64,000 nucleotides of DNA, from NCBI RefSeq assembly GCF_025685565.1, contig NZ_JAGSYE010000001.1:372001-436000 (forward strand), read 5' to 3'. Shown here piece by piece: positions 1-8,559 of this stretch (position 1 is the first letter of the stretch; the number at the start of each line of letters is the position of its first letter). This stretch comes from Granulicella aggregans (GTDB taxonomy: Bacteria; Acidobacteriota; Terriglobia; Terriglobales; Acidobacteriaceae). The notes beneath the pieces are model-generated. The model was not told where the DNA came from. It did not search any database and was given only the letters and a program-made list of their open reading frames with translations. Both the position numbers and the translations under genes were made by a program.

Positions 1-524
1 TTGTCGGTATCGGATGGGGAAGCGGTCTGAGTGTCCAGTTCCTTCAGGCCAGCCTGTAGCTTAGCGCGGGAGTTGGTCAGCTCCTGTAGCAGTTCCACAG
101 AGCGGGCGAACTGGATGACGAAGGCCTGGTCCTGCTTGCCGGTGAGCATCTGGTCGAGGAAGGCGGAGCTGGCGGAGCGTTCGTCGTCGAGCGCGTTGCG
201 CTGGCTCTCGCTGGTGTCGACCAGCAGGCCGAGCGTAAGTGGCAGGTTGTTGTCGAGGTCGAAGTAGCGGATGGTCTGGGGCTTGCCGTCGACCTGTAAG
301 CTGAAGTCGGCCTTGGTCAGGTTCTGCACGAGGGCGCCCTTGTTGTCGCGCACGATGACAGGAATGTTCACGAGGCGCGACTCGGCAGTGATGGTGGTCG
401 TGGGCTCAGGCGTATCCGTGGGCTTGACGAGGACAGGCTTATCGGATTGCGCGGCCAGAACGGCAGGCAGCAGGAAAAGAGCGGCAGATGCGAAGCGCAG
501 GCCTTGCGGCAGAGAGCGGTGCAT
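1..524 (-). CDS. VWFA-related domain protein, acidobacterial type (C-terminus outside window)
   Basis: The first 174 codons are present and the frame runs open past the window edge. The start ATG at 524 is followed by a signal peptide (MHRSLPQGLRF, then a hydrophobic stretch ending LAAQ). Next comes a beta-rich segment (SRLVNIPVIVRDNKGALV) typical of the acidobacterial VWFA-related family, then the von Willebrand A fold. The MIDAS metal-binding signature DxSxS is visible as DTSES in GLLVDTSES. The protein is predicted to be exported and to take part in protein or ligand binding; its precise role is unknown for this family. It stands alone here, with no partner gene upstream. Confidence 0.85.
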   Translation of the reverse strand, partial: MHRSLPQGLRFASAALFLLPAVLAAQSDKPVLVKPTDTPEPTTTITAESRLVNIPVIVRDNKGALVQNLTKADFSLQVDGKPQTIRYFDLDNNLPLTLGLLVDTSESQRNALDDERSASSAFLDQMLTGKQDQAFVIQFARSVELLQELTNSRAKLQAGLKELDTQTASPSDTD

Positions 525-643
525 GAGTCTATAGACGGCGAGCCGCGCAGGAGGTTGCGGTAAAGTGTGGACAAAGAAATACGGGCCAGCTTCGACGCCG
601 GCCCGCTCTCAGTGGACCTGAACGAAGTCCTAGCGCCTAACTT

Positions 644-895
644 CTACTTCGTGGTCGCGTTCGAAGGCCGCAGCCTCCGCAGATTTCGCTTCGGCGTCGT
701 ATTTCGCGGAGCGGGCGCGGTCGACGAGGTCTCGGCAGCATCTTTCACGTTGCCCCAGGCTTCGCGGGCTTTGCCTTTGAGTTGGTCTTCCTTACCGGCG
801 TTCTTCAGGGCCGGATCGTTCACAAGGACTCCGGCTGACTCCTCAATGCGACCGCCGATCTTCTGCAGCGTTCCCTTGATGGTGTCGTTATTCAT
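644..895 (-). CDS. CsbD-like stress protein
   Basis: This 83-residue hydrophilic protein opens with MNNDTIKGTLQKIGG and continues with EDQLKGKAREAWGNVKDAAE, the lysine/glycine-rich helical pattern of the CsbD family. CsbD proteins are general-stress proteins of unknown mechanism in many bacteria. The start at 895 is chosen because an AGGAG ribosome-binding site lies just upstream; the open frame extends further but without family similarity. The C-terminus (TPKRNLRRLRPSNATTK) is unusually basic for CsbD, so the tail may be lineage-specific. Confidence 0.8.
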   Translation of the reverse strand: MNNDTIKGTLQKIGGRIEESAGVLVNDPALKNAGKEDQLKGKAREAWGNVKDAAETSSTAPAPRNTTPKRNLRRLRPSNATTK

Positions 896-948
896 GGCCA
901 CTCTCCTACTTGCTCCTGAATAGAGTGGGAAAGATGGCGGCGGGTTGG

Positions 949-1473
949 CTAGTGGTGGCGACGTTTTGGCTTTAGTTCGGCCGATGGGGGAAGGCCCGTC
1001 AGAATTGGCTGTACCCACCGCAGATAGTCGTCCGCCGCGTCATCCCAAGGATAGACACCCGAGGTGTTCGGCCAAAGCATCTGAACTGCGGGAAATTCAG
1101 TGCCGTCGTAGAACCATTCTGCCCAACCTAAGTGCTCCTTGTATTGATCGAGAGGAAGAGCTTGAAAATAGACCGTGAAGCCAGGCAGAACACCTTCCGC
1201 GCTCTCGCCATCGCGAAACGATCTACCGAGCTTAGTTTCATTCTTGATGTAGTTGATGACAGATTGCCGCAGGTCGGACTTCAGTCCGTAGATCAGCACC
1301 TCGGGGTGGTTCCTTGTATGCCAAAGCCCGACGGAATAGGAGAACTCCGGCTCTTCTCCTTCCGCGTCGAAGATATGCAAGATGTGGACGCCGGATCTCT
1401 TGATGTCAGCGATCAGCTTGCGTTCGCCCTCGTCTGTTGCTCGGCTTGAGGCTACACGTTCGGCGGAGTTCAC
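949..1473 (-). CDS. DUF4262 domain protein, coupled to pyrC
   Basis: A 174-residue protein with the DUF4262 pattern: FSYSVGLWHTRNHPEVLIYGL, then FYDGTEFPAVQMLWPN and YPWD near the C-terminus. The function of the family is unknown. A longer frame begins at 1602 inside pyrC, but the GTG at 1473 overlaps the pyrC stop (GTGA), which points to translational coupling, so I use that start. It is the last gene of the leftward pyrR-pyrB-pyrC run. Nothing in the sequence links it to pyrimidine chemistry; co-expression is the only inference. Confidence 0.75.
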   Translation of the reverse strand: MNSAERVASSRATDEGERKLIADIKRSGVHILHIFDAEGEEPEFSYSVGLWHTRNHPEVLIYGLKSDLRQSVINYIKNETKLGRSFRDGESAEGVLPGFTVYFQALPLDQYKEHLGWAEWFYDGTEFPAVQMLWPNTSGVYPWDDAADDYLRWVQPILTGLPPSAELKPKRRHH

Positions 1474-2786
1474 CGAGCGGTACCGTGGCGATGGACGACA
1501 CGGCCTTCGCTGATCGTCGCGTGGACTCGTCCTAACATCGGGGCTTGATCGAACGGAGTGTTCTTTGACTTCGAGAGCGACTGCGCCGCTGCGAAGGTCC
1601 ACTCGGCGGCTGGGTCGAAGAGAACGATGTCCGCGTAGTTCCCTGCCTTCAGGCTGCCGCGATCTTTCAGATGGATGATCTTTGCGGGGTTGTTGCTCAT
1701 CAATGCGACGATGTGTGCCACGGGCAGGCCGTGTTGGCGGTGGAGGACGCGCAGCGCAAGTCCGAGCGCCGTCTCGATGCCGGTGATACCGTTCGGGGCA
1801 CGCTCGAACTCGACCTCTTTCTCGTGGGCCGCGTGGGGGGCGTGGTCGGTTGCGATGCAGTCGACGGTGCCGTCGAGGATCGCCTCGATGACGGCAAGGC
1901 GGTCGGTCTCGGCGCGAAGAGGCGGGTTCATCTTCGCGTTGGTGTTGTAGCCCTCGAGAGCATCGTCGGTCAGCGTGAAGTGATGGGGTGCGGCCTCGCA
2001 GGTGACGTGCAGGCCCTGCTGCTTGGCCTGGCGAATCGCCGCCAGCGCTTTGGCGGTCGAGACGTGCTGGACGTGGAGATGCGGGCGGAGTCCTTCATCG
2101 CTCTCGATCTCGCGGAGGAGAGCGATGTCGCGTTCGACGATGTTCGATTCGGCCTCGACCGTCATGCCGCGCAGGCCGAGACGGAAGGCGACCGGGCCAG
2201 CGTGCATGCTGCATCCGCCGGTCAGGCGCGTGTCCTCGGCGTGCTGCGAGACCGGAAGTCCCATCCGCGCGGCGGTGACCAAGGCGGCGCGCATGACGTG
2301 GTCATCAAGGATGGGCTTGCCGTCATCGGTGAAGCCTACGGCACCGCCCATGGCCAGAGCCTCGTAGTGCGTAAGGTGTTCGCCCAGAGAGCCTTGCGTG
2401 GCGGCGGGCATGGCGAGGAGGTTGATCGCGGAGTTGCGCTCGGGCGCAAGCATCCAGGTCAGGGACTCGACCGTGTCGTTGACCGGGACGGTGTTCGGCA
2501 TGGCGACGACTGTGGTGTAGCCGCCGGCGGCGGCGGCACGGGTGCCGGTCGCGATGGTCTCTTTCCAGGTCTGACCGGGCTCGCGGAGATGGACGTGGAC
2601 ATCGATGAAGCCCGGCGCGAGGGCCAGACCGGCCGCGTCGATCGTGTCTTTGATCTCGAGCGTCGTGAACGCGCCGGGATGTTCGATGGCAGAGATGCGG
2701 CCTTCGCGAACGAGAACATCCTTTTGCGCGTCAAGCGAGGTTGCTGGATCGATAACGTGGGCGTTGCGGATAAGGAGGTCGGTCAT
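1470..2786 (-). CDS. pyrC: Dihydroorotase (class I)
   Basis: Catalyses the reversible cyclisation of N-carbamoyl-aspartate to dihydroorotate, step three of pyrimidine synthesis. In the 438 residues the amidohydrolase metal site is visible: GFIDVHVHLREPG (His64 and His66), FTDDG in place of the carboxylated lysine as in class I bacterial enzymes, a His in VQHVST, and IATDHAPH with the catalytic Asp. Length is normal for a class I DHOase. The start overlaps the pyrB stop by four bases (ATGA), and its own stop overlaps the next gene, so pyrB, pyrC and the DUF4262 gene should be translated from one message. Confidence 0.95.
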   Translation of the reverse strand: MTDLLIRNAHVIDPATSLDAQKDVLVREGRISAIEHPGAFTTLEIKDTIDAAGLALAPGFIDVHVHLREPGQTWKETIATGTRAAAAGGYTTVVAMPNTVPVNDTVESLTWMLAPERNSAINLLAMPAATQGSLGEHLTHYEALAMGGAVGFTDDGKPILDDHVMRAALVTAARMGLPVSQHAEDTRLTGGCSMHAGPVAFRLGLRGMTVEAESNIVERDIALLREIESDEGLRPHLHVQHVSTAKALAAIRQAKQQGLHVTCEAAPHHFTLTDDALEGYNTNAKMNPPLRAETDRLAVIEAILDGTVDCIATDHAPHAAHEKEVEFERAPNGITGIETALGLALRVLHRQHGLPVAHIVALMSNNPAKIIHLKDRGSLKAGNYADIVLFDPAAEWTFAAAQSLSKSKNTPFDQAPMLGRVHATISEGRVVHRHGTAR

Positions 2787-3637
2787 GCGTTTACTCCCAG
2801 CGCTCGCACGAGCAGGGCCGTCCGAATTGCGAGGCCGTGGCGCACCTGCTCTTCGATGGCAGAGTTGGGACCGTCGGCAACCTCGCTCTGAATCTCAAGG
2901 CCGCGGATCATCGGACCGGGGTGCATGACGAGCACATTCGGAGCGTGAGCGGCGATGCGGGCCTCCGTCAGTTGATAGCCTTCGATATAGGCAGCAAGAT
3001 CGAGCGACAGGCCAGCAAGGCGTTCCTTCTGAATTCGGAGCATCATCGCAACGCTTGCCTGTGAGAGCGCTCGGTCGAGGTCGCGTTCGATCTCGATAGC
3101 AGGATGGAGGCTTAGGGCCTCCCTGGGCAGCAGAGGTTCCGGCCCGCAGAGAATAACGCGGGCTCCGAGGCGCGGCAGCAGCATCGCATTCGAGCGCGCG
3201 ACGCGGCTGTGGCGGATGTCGCCGGTGATAACGACCGTGACCCCCTTAAGGCAGGTCTCGCTTGCCGATGCAGCATCAAGGCCGAGCCTGGTGAGCATCG
3301 TGCGGAAGTCGAGTAGAGCTTGCGAGGGATGTTCATGCATGCCATCGCCGGCGTTCAATACGGGCAGGCCGGTCATGCGAGCAAGCAGGTCAGGAGCTCC
3401 GCTGGCGTTGTGACGAAGGATGATGGCCTCCGCACCCAGCGCACGGAGGGTGATGCCGGTGTCCTTGAGCGACTCGCCCTTTTCGATGGAGGAGGACTTA
3501 TCGCTGACCAGCGTCGTCGTCGCGCCGAGCGACTTTGCGGCAAGCTCGAAGGAGGTTCGAGTGCGCGTGCTGGACTCGTAAAAGAGCAGAGCGACGCGGC
3601 GGCCGGCCAGGAGCTTCGCACGTTCGGGCGCGGGCAT
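2783..3637 (-). CDS. pyrB: Aspartate carbamoyltransferase; annotated from first ATG, true N-terminus lies upstream
   Basis: Condenses carbamoyl phosphate with aspartate, the committed pyrimidine step. Family motifs: FYESSTRTRTSFE (carbamoyl-phosphate loop), HPSQALLDF, and HPGPMIRGLEI near the end, where many homologues have Asn instead of Ile. The first ATG (3637) gives 284 residues, about 30 to 40 short. The same frame continues upstream as SLLSVNHLSIPDVSEILAAT, which matches the conserved N-terminal helix of the family, but it contains no ATG, GTG or TTG before pyrR. A CTG at 3751 would give 322 residues, the usual length. A heptad repeat array (3739-3766) covers exactly this point. Confidence 0.9.
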   Translation of the reverse strand: MPAPERAKLLAGRRVALLFYESSTRTRTSFELAAKSLGATTTLVSDKSSSIEKGESLKDTGITLRALGAEAIILRHNASGAPDLLARMTGLPVLNAGDGMHEHPSQALLDFRTMLTRLGLDAASASETCLKGVTVVITGDIRHSRVARSNAMLLPRLGARVILCGPEPLLPREALSLHPAIEIERDLDRALSQASVAMMLRIQKERLAGLSLDLAAYIEGYQLTEARIAAHAPNVLVMHPGPMIRGLEIQSEVADGPNSAIEEQVRHGLAIRTALLVRALGVNA

Positions 3638-3738
3638 GGCCTCGATACGCGCCGTGGCGGCGAGGATCTCGCTTACATCGGGAATGGAGAGGTGGTTGAC
3701 GCTGAGCAGCGAGCCGGGGTGGTGCGCGGGGAGTGTGT

Positions 3739-3766
3739 TCTCAGTTGTCAGTTGCCAGTTCTCAGT
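3739..3766 (-). repeat. Four tandem heptamers (ACTGNNA) at the pyrB start region
   Basis: On the minus strand four consecutive 7-bp units of the form ACTGNNA (ACTGAGA, ACTGGCA, ACTGACA, ACTGAGA) fill the gap between the pyrR stop and pyrB. The array length (28 bp) is not a multiple of three, so its gain or loss shifts frames. The form resembles the heptanucleotide STRR repeats known from filamentous cyanobacteria. Similar 7-bp-period arrays occur at three other places in the window. Confidence 0.8.
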
Positions 3767-3771
3767 GTCGG

Positions 3772-4365
3772 TTAGGCGGGATCGACAAGTTCGACCAGCA
3801 GAACCTGCTCCTGGCCGTCGACTTCGTTGAGTTTGACCTCGATGATCTCGCGCTTGGAAGTCGGGACTGTGCGGCCAGTGAACGTCGCCTGGATGGGCAG
3901 TTCGCGATGGCCACGGTCGATGAGGACGAGAAGCTGGACGCTCTTGGGGCGGCCGTGATCGAAGAGCGCGTCGAGCGCTGCCCGGATAGTGCGCCCGGTG
4001 TAGAGCACGTCGTCCATCAGGACGATGTCGCGGCCGGTTACGTCGAAGCCGATATCGCCCGGATTGACGACGGGGCGCGGACCGGCGGTGGACAGGTCGT
4101 CGCGGTAGAAGCTGATGTCGAGGGTGCCGATGTCGACCGGCTGCTTCTCGATCTTGGCGATCATCGCTCCGATGCGCTGGGCCAGCGGGATGCCGCGGCG
4201 CTTGATGCCAACCAGGCCGACATTGGCCGATCCGTTGTTCTTTTCGACGATCTCGTGGGCGAGACGAACGAGCGTGCGTTCAATCTCGGAGGCCGACATG
4301 AGACGGCCCTTTTCGCGGAGGTTTGGCTTGGGTTTCGACTTGATCTCTTCGGTGATTTCGCTCAT
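3772..4365 (-). CDS. pyrR: Bifunctional PyrR: pyrimidine regulator / uracil phosphoribosyltransferase
   Basis: A 197-residue member of the type I phosphoribosyltransferase fold with the PRPP-binding loop DIVLMDDVLYTGRT and the PyrR-type GIKRRGIPLA segment. PyrR binds pyr mRNA in Firmicutes and also has UPRT activity; whether RNA binding applies in Acidobacteriota cannot be seen here, and I found no obvious anti-antiterminator stem in the short upstream gap. The start MSEITEEIK at 4365 is preferred over an upstream in-frame one because family similarity begins after it. It heads pyrB-pyrC. Confidence 0.9.
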   Translation of the reverse strand: MSEITEEIKSKPKPNLREKGRLMSASEIERTLVRLAHEIVEKNNGSANVGLVGIKRRGIPLAQRIGAMIAKIEKQPVDIGTLDISFYRDDLSTAGPRPVVNPGDIGFDVTGRDIVLMDDVLYTGRTIRAALDALFDHGRPKSVQLLVLIDRGHRELPIQATFTGRTVPTSKREIIEVKLNEVDGQEQVLLVELVDPA

Positions 4366-4402
4366 AAAAGGCTCGCCAAATGATAGCAGGTAAGGGCCAG
4401 CG

Positions 4403-5125
4403 TCAGGCCTTTCCGCCGAAGCGCCGGGTGCGTAGTAAGCCACCCACGGCACCGCCAAAGATCGAGATGACCAGAATCGCGAAGAGGATCAGCGAAAACG
4501 TGCTCAGAAGCCATGCCGTGCGGAACTGGAGCGAGTTGATCAACGAGAGGCTCTCCGGAGGAACCGGACGGGTCGCAGCAAGCTGATCGACCTGCGCCTT
4601 CATCGCAAGAGCGAGTTTCGTGTCGAAGCTGCCCATGATCCGCAGGCTGAAGCGGGCTATGCAAAGACCGGCGGAGAGAGTCGCAGCCAGGATAAAGACC
4701 AGCATGATGCCGACCAGGAGGCCGATCCTCGCACCCACGCTGGCATTCATCGCCGCCAGTGGCCGGCGGCGCTGGTAGAGCGCCAAGGTGGTGAGCGACG
4801 CGCTGACCACCCATACGGACCCGATCGCCGTAAAATCCGGTAATCCGGCAGCGAGCACGCTCAGCGCGGCGGCGACAACCGAGACGAAGATGGCCCCACG
4901 AAGTGCCATCGGCCAGTCAATCCGATTGGGCCGCGGCGGTGGTAGTGTACCGGTCGAGGCCGCGCCTGAAGCGTCGACCGATTCGACCCCCGTCGAAAGC
5001 GGCTCGGAGTAATCGGACAGGAGCAGCTGCGGCGCGCCGCAGTGCGGACAGAAGGCGGACCTGCCCTCGCTGGCAGCATGGACATCCGGAAGATCGCCGC
5101 CGCAACGGTGACAGGTTTCACTCAT
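4403..5125 (-). CDS. Zinc-ribbon membrane protein, unknown function
   Basis: 240 residues. The N-terminus holds two CxxC knuckles (CHRC at 5-8, CPHC at 26-29), a zinc-ribbon arrangement. A proline-rich linker follows, then about four hydrophobic segments (ALRGAIFVSVVAAALSVLAA, a second around GSVWVVSASLTTLAL, a third IGLLVGIMLVFILAATL, and a C-terminal one ending FGGAVGG). Such zinc-ribbon plus multi-TM proteins are common and uncharacterised. It lies 37 bp upstream of pyrR in the same direction, so it could share the pyr transcript, but no functional link is visible. Confidence 0.75.
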   Translation of the reverse strand: MSETCHRCGGDLPDVHAASEGRSAFCPHCGAPQLLLSDYSEPLSTGVESVDASGAASTGTLPPPRPNRIDWPMALRGAIFVSVVAAALSVLAAGLPDFTAIGSVWVVSASLTTLALYQRRRPLAAMNASVGARIGLLVGIMLVFILAATLSAGLCIARFSLRIMGSFDTKLALAMKAQVDQLAATRPVPPESLSLINSLQFRTAWLLSTFSLILFAILVISIFGGAVGGLLRTRRFGGKA

Positions 5126-5360
5126 ACCCTTTTGAGGCTACGCCTGCCTGTCGGCGCGGGCAAGAGAAGTGCGAGCGCACGCGCACCGGAAGTTCTGCGA
5201 ACCTAGCGAAATGCCGTGACTCAAGCTTGCTGCCGTGACTTAAACCGTTTTAGCAGGTATTTTTTTGAGTGCTAGGAAGCGGGTCTACAACCGCCCGGCC
5301 CGAGCCTCGCTGTCTGTAGCGATGAATCCCGAATCGTTCGAATACCGGAGAAACCAGTCC

Positions 5361-7595
5361 ATGCTCCCGCAGATCAAGAGTCTATTTTCAGGGATCGCCC
5401 TTGTATCGGTCGTGATGGCCGCCTCAGCATCACTGGCACAGCACGTCCTGCACGGCGGCGATATGCCTGGCGCTGGACCTTTGGTGAAGGACCGTCCCTG
5501 GATGAATACGGCGCTCTCTCCTGACGAGCGCGCGGACCTGGTGCTGAAGCAGATGACGCTGGATGAGAAGATCGCGCTTCTGCATGGCAACTCGATGCCG
5601 GGATGGCCGGGGCCAAAGTCGCCCTACGAGTATCTGAGCAATGGCGGAGCCGGTTTTGTCTTAGGCGTGGAGCGGCTCGGGATTCCTCTGATCCAGATGA
5701 GCGACGCAGCCTACGGCGTGCGCAGCAGCGGAGAGAATGGCCGCTATTCGACCGCGCTGCCGTCTAATCTTGGTTCGGCTGCAAGCTGGGATCCCCAGGC
5801 GGCCTGCGACTACGGCGCCCTGATCGGCCGCGAGCTTCGTAACCAGGGCTACAACATGACCCTCGGCGGCGGCACCAACGTCACGCGCGATCCGCGCAAT
5901 GGTCGCACCTTCGAGTACATGGGCGAAGACCCGGTACTCGCTGGAACGCTGGTCGGCAACCGCATCAAGTGCGAGCAGGCGCAGCACGTCATCGGCGACA
6001 TCAAGCACTACGCCGTCAACGACCAGGAGAGCGGCCGTAACGAGGTCGACTCCATCATCAGCAAGCGAGCGATGCGTGAGAGCGATCTGCTGGCCTTCGA
6101 GATCGGGATCAAGATCGGCAATCCCGGAGCGGTGATGTGCAGCTACAACGCGGTGAATGGCGACTTTGCGTGCGAGAACAAGTATCTGTTGACCGATGTG
6201 CTGAAGAAGGACTGGAAGTTTCCCGGCTTCGTACTCTCGGACTGGGGTGGGACGCACAGCACCATCAAGGCATCCGAAGCTGGTCTCGACAACGAAGAGC
6301 CGCTGGACGAGTTCTTTGGGCCGAAGTTCAAGGAAGCGGTGCAGGCCGGAACGATCTCGCAGGCCGCACTCGACGAGCATGTCCACCGCATCCTTCGTAG
6401 CGAGTTCCTGAGCGGCATCGTCGATTATCCAGTGAAGAAGAGCGTCCCAGACATTGAAGGTGGATGGGCCACCTCACGGAAGATCGCGGAGAGCAGCACG
6501 GTTCTGCTAAAGAACGCAGGCGGCGTGCTTCCGCTCGATGCCGCGAAGACGCAGACGATCGCCGTCATCGGCAAGAATGCGGACATGGGCATGATCTCGG
6601 GCGGCGGCTCGGCACAGGTGGACCCTCCTGGACGCACGCCGCCGCATTGGCAGGAGCATGTCTGGTTCCCGACATCGCCGCTGAAGGCGATCGCGGCGAA
6701 GGGTAAGACGATCACAGCGAAGTACGCCTCGGGGGAAGATGTTGCCGCGGCTGCTGCGCTGGCGAAGAGATCTGACATTGCCATCGTCTTTGCGTATCAG
6801 TGGACGAGCGAGGGGATGGACCTTCCGAACCTCTCGCTTGAGGACAATCAGGACAAGCTGATCGACGCCGTTGCAGCAGCGAATCCGAAGACCATCGTCG
6901 TGCTGGAGACGGGCACAGCCGTGACGATGCCGTGGAAGGACAGTGTGGCCGGTATCGTCGAAGCCTGGTACGCAGGCAGCAAGGGAGCGGATGCCGTCGC
7001 AAACATCCTCTTCGGCGACGTGAACCCGAGCGCCAAGCTGCCGATGACCTTCCCCGTGTCAGAAGCTGACCTGCCGCATCCGCAGCTCGTCGTGCCTCCT
7101 CCGGGAGCGCAGGGCCGTGAGGCTGTGATGAAGTCCGGAACGGCAAAGCCGACGTTCTCCGTTCACTACGACGAGGGCCTGAAGGTCGGCTACAAGTGGT
7201 ACGACGAGGAGAAGAAGCCCGTGCTCTTCCCCTTCGGCTTCGGACTCTCGTACACGACGTATGCGTACTCGGGACTTGAGGTAAAGAAGGGGGGCGAGCC
7301 TTCCGTGAAGTTCACCGTGAAGAACACGGGCAGCCGCGACGGCATCGAGATCGCGCAGGTCTACGCTTCCCTTCCCGCAGGTTCCGGCGAACCGCCGAAG
7401 CGCCTGGTGGGATGGAGCCGCGTTGCGTTGAAGGCTGGTGAGAGCAAGACCGTCTCGGTTGCCATCGATCCAAAGTATCTCTCCGTATACGATGAGCCGA
7501 GTGATGCCTGGAAGCTGCTTCCGGGCGAGTACACGTTGCGTGTTGGCGGGTCTTCGGCCGCGCTCGACCTCACCAAGACGGTTGATTTGAAATAG
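5361..7595 (+). CDS. Secreted GH3 beta-glucosidase-type glycoside hydrolase
   Basis: 744 residues from the ATG at 5361, which follows GGAG and opens a signal peptide (hydrophobic FSGIALVSVVMAASASLAQ). A longer frame from a TTG at 5265 adds a non-signal leader and is less likely. The GH3 N-terminal barrel contains GFVLSDWGGTHS with the nucleophile Asp294; the C-terminal alpha/beta sandwich holds WTSEGMDLPNLSL, where the Glu is the candidate acid/base; a fibronectin-III-like domain ends the protein (FGFGLSYTTYAYSGL). Expected to cleave non-reducing beta-glucosides or xylosides in the periplasm. Specificity cannot be told from sequence alone. Confidence 0.92.
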   Translation: MLPQIKSLFSGIALVSVVMAASASLAQHVLHGGDMPGAGPLVKDRPWMNTALSPDERADLVLKQMTLDEKIALLHGNSMPGWPGPKSPYEYLSNGGAGFVLGVERLGIPLIQMSDAAYGVRSSGENGRYSTALPSNLGSAASWDPQAACDYGALIGRELRNQGYNMTLGGGTNVTRDPRNGRTFEYMGEDPVLAGTLVGNRIKCEQAQHVIGDIKHYAVNDQESGRNEVDSIISKRAMRESDLLAFEIGIKIGNPGAVMCSYNAVNGDFACENKYLLTDVLKKDWKFPGFVLSDWGGTHSTIKASEAGLDNEEPLDEFFGPKFKEAVQAGTISQAALDEHVHRILRSEFLSGIVDYPVKKSVPDIEGGWATSRKIAESSTVLLKNAGGVLPLDAAKTQTIAVIGKNADMGMISGGGSAQVDPPGRTPPHWQEHVWFPTSPLKAIAAKGKTITAKYASGEDVAAAAALAKRSDIAIVFAYQWTSEGMDLPNLSLEDNQDKLIDAVAAANPKTIVVLETGTAVTMPWKDSVAGIVEAWYAGSKGADAVANILFGDVNPSAKLPMTFPVSEADLPHPQLVVPPPGAQGREAVMKSGTAKPTFSVHYDEGLKVGYKWYDEEKKPVLFPFGFGLSYTTYAYSGLEVKKGGEPSVKFTVKNTGSRDGIEIAQVYASLPAGSGEPPKRLVGWSRVALKAGESKTVSVAIDPKYLSVYDEPSDAWKLLPGEYTLRVGGSSAALDLTKTVDLK

Positions 7596-7609
7596 GGCGA
7601 AGACTGTTC

Positions 7610-7657
7610 GGGTGCCCCATCCATCTCGCCGTTGTCTCTTGCGATGGGTGGGAACGT
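7610..7657 (+). repeat. REP-like palindrome, copy 1
   Basis: An imperfect hairpin beginning GGGTGCCCCATCC and ending GCGATGGGTGGGA, located in the GH3-SDR gap. It belongs to the dispersed family that surrounds the RAYT gene at 52.5 kb. A short palindrome (TTCCCTTCGGGAA) follows at about 7690. Confidence 0.8.
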
Positions 7658-7738
7658 AGACCGCTCAATGGGCTATGTTGATGAAGCAGATTCCCTTCGG
7701 GAATGACAAACAAAAGGGGCAACGGTAACAGGAGACAC

Positions 7739-8527
7739 ATGGATCTGGGACTGACAGGCAAGGTCGTCATCGTCACGGGCGGCGGGGTAGGCATCGGCGC
7801 GGCGATCTCTCATGCCATTGCGGCGGAGGGTGCCGTGCCGGTCATCCTCAACAACGACACGCCCGCCGTACAAGCGAACCTTGCAACGATGCGCGAGAAG
7901 GGCCAGCGCTTCGGCTTCTACGAGATGTGGCTGGACTCGCCGGAAAAGTGCAGGGCGGCGGTCGAGCAGACGGTCGCGGAGTTTGGCCGCATCGATGGGC
8001 TGGTGAACAACATCGGCGTGAACGACAAGGTGGGCCTTGCGGATGGGACGCCGGATGAGTTCCTCAAGTCCGTCGAGCGGAACCTGTGGCACTACTACTC
8101 CATGGCGCACTATTGCCTGCCGCATCTGAAGGCGTCGAAGGGGGCGATCGTGAACACCGCCTCGAAGGTCGGCTACACCGGCCAGGGTGGGACGTCTGGC
8201 TACGCCGCAGCGAAGGGTGCGCAACTGGCACTGACGCGAGAGTGGGCAGTCGAACTCTTTCCCTACGGCATCCGCGTGAACGCAGTGGTGCCTTCGGAGG
8301 TCGATACGCCCGCCTACCAGGAGTGGTTGGCGAAGTTCGACGACCCGGCAGCAAAGCTGGAAAAGATCGTCAGGAACATCCCGCTTGATAAGCGCATGAC
8401 TACCCCGGCAGAGATCGCTTCAACCGTGGTCTTCCTGCTATCGCCAGCGTCAGGGCACACGACGGGCCAGCATGTGTTTGTTGATGGCGGATACGTGCAT
8501 CTGGACCGGGCAGCAACGGCGGAGTAG
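7739..8527 (+). CDS. SDR family oxidoreductase, L-fucose-dehydrogenase-like
   Basis: 262 residues from ATG 7739, directly after an AGGAG site. Classical SDR: TGGGVGIG nucleotide-binding motif at residues 13-20, LVNNIG, catalytic Ser in NTASKVG, and YAAAK with Tyr155 and Lys159. The opening MDLGLTGKVVIVTGG resembles sugar dehydrogenases acting on L-fucose or related aldoses, but substrate is inferred only from resemblance and the neighbouring sugar genes. A truncated second copy of its C-terminus lies 1 kb downstream (9543-9705). Confidence 0.85.
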   Translation: MDLGLTGKVVIVTGGGVGIGAAISHAIAAEGAVPVILNNDTPAVQANLATMREKGQRFGFYEMWLDSPEKCRAAVEQTVAEFGRIDGLVNNIGVNDKVGLADGTPDEFLKSVERNLWHYYSMAHYCLPHLKASKGAIVNTASKVGYTGQGGTSGYAAAKGAQLALTREWAVELFPYGIRVNAVVPSEVDTPAYQEWLAKFDDPAAKLEKIVRNIPLDKRMTTPAEIASTVVFLLSPASGHTTGQHVFVDGGYVHLDRAATAE

Positions 8528-8559
8528 TCCTTGCCCTTCGCTATGCGGTCGTTGGCCTC

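Noticed and set aside
1671..2891. A 406-codon plus-strand frame opposite pyrC
   Set aside because: pyrC carries all dihydroorotase motifs; the opposite frame is a shadow.
3739..3766. CRISPR-like array
   Set aside because: Units are 7 bp with no spacers; no cas genes are nearby apart from the Cas2-like VapD, which is a stand-alone toxin family.
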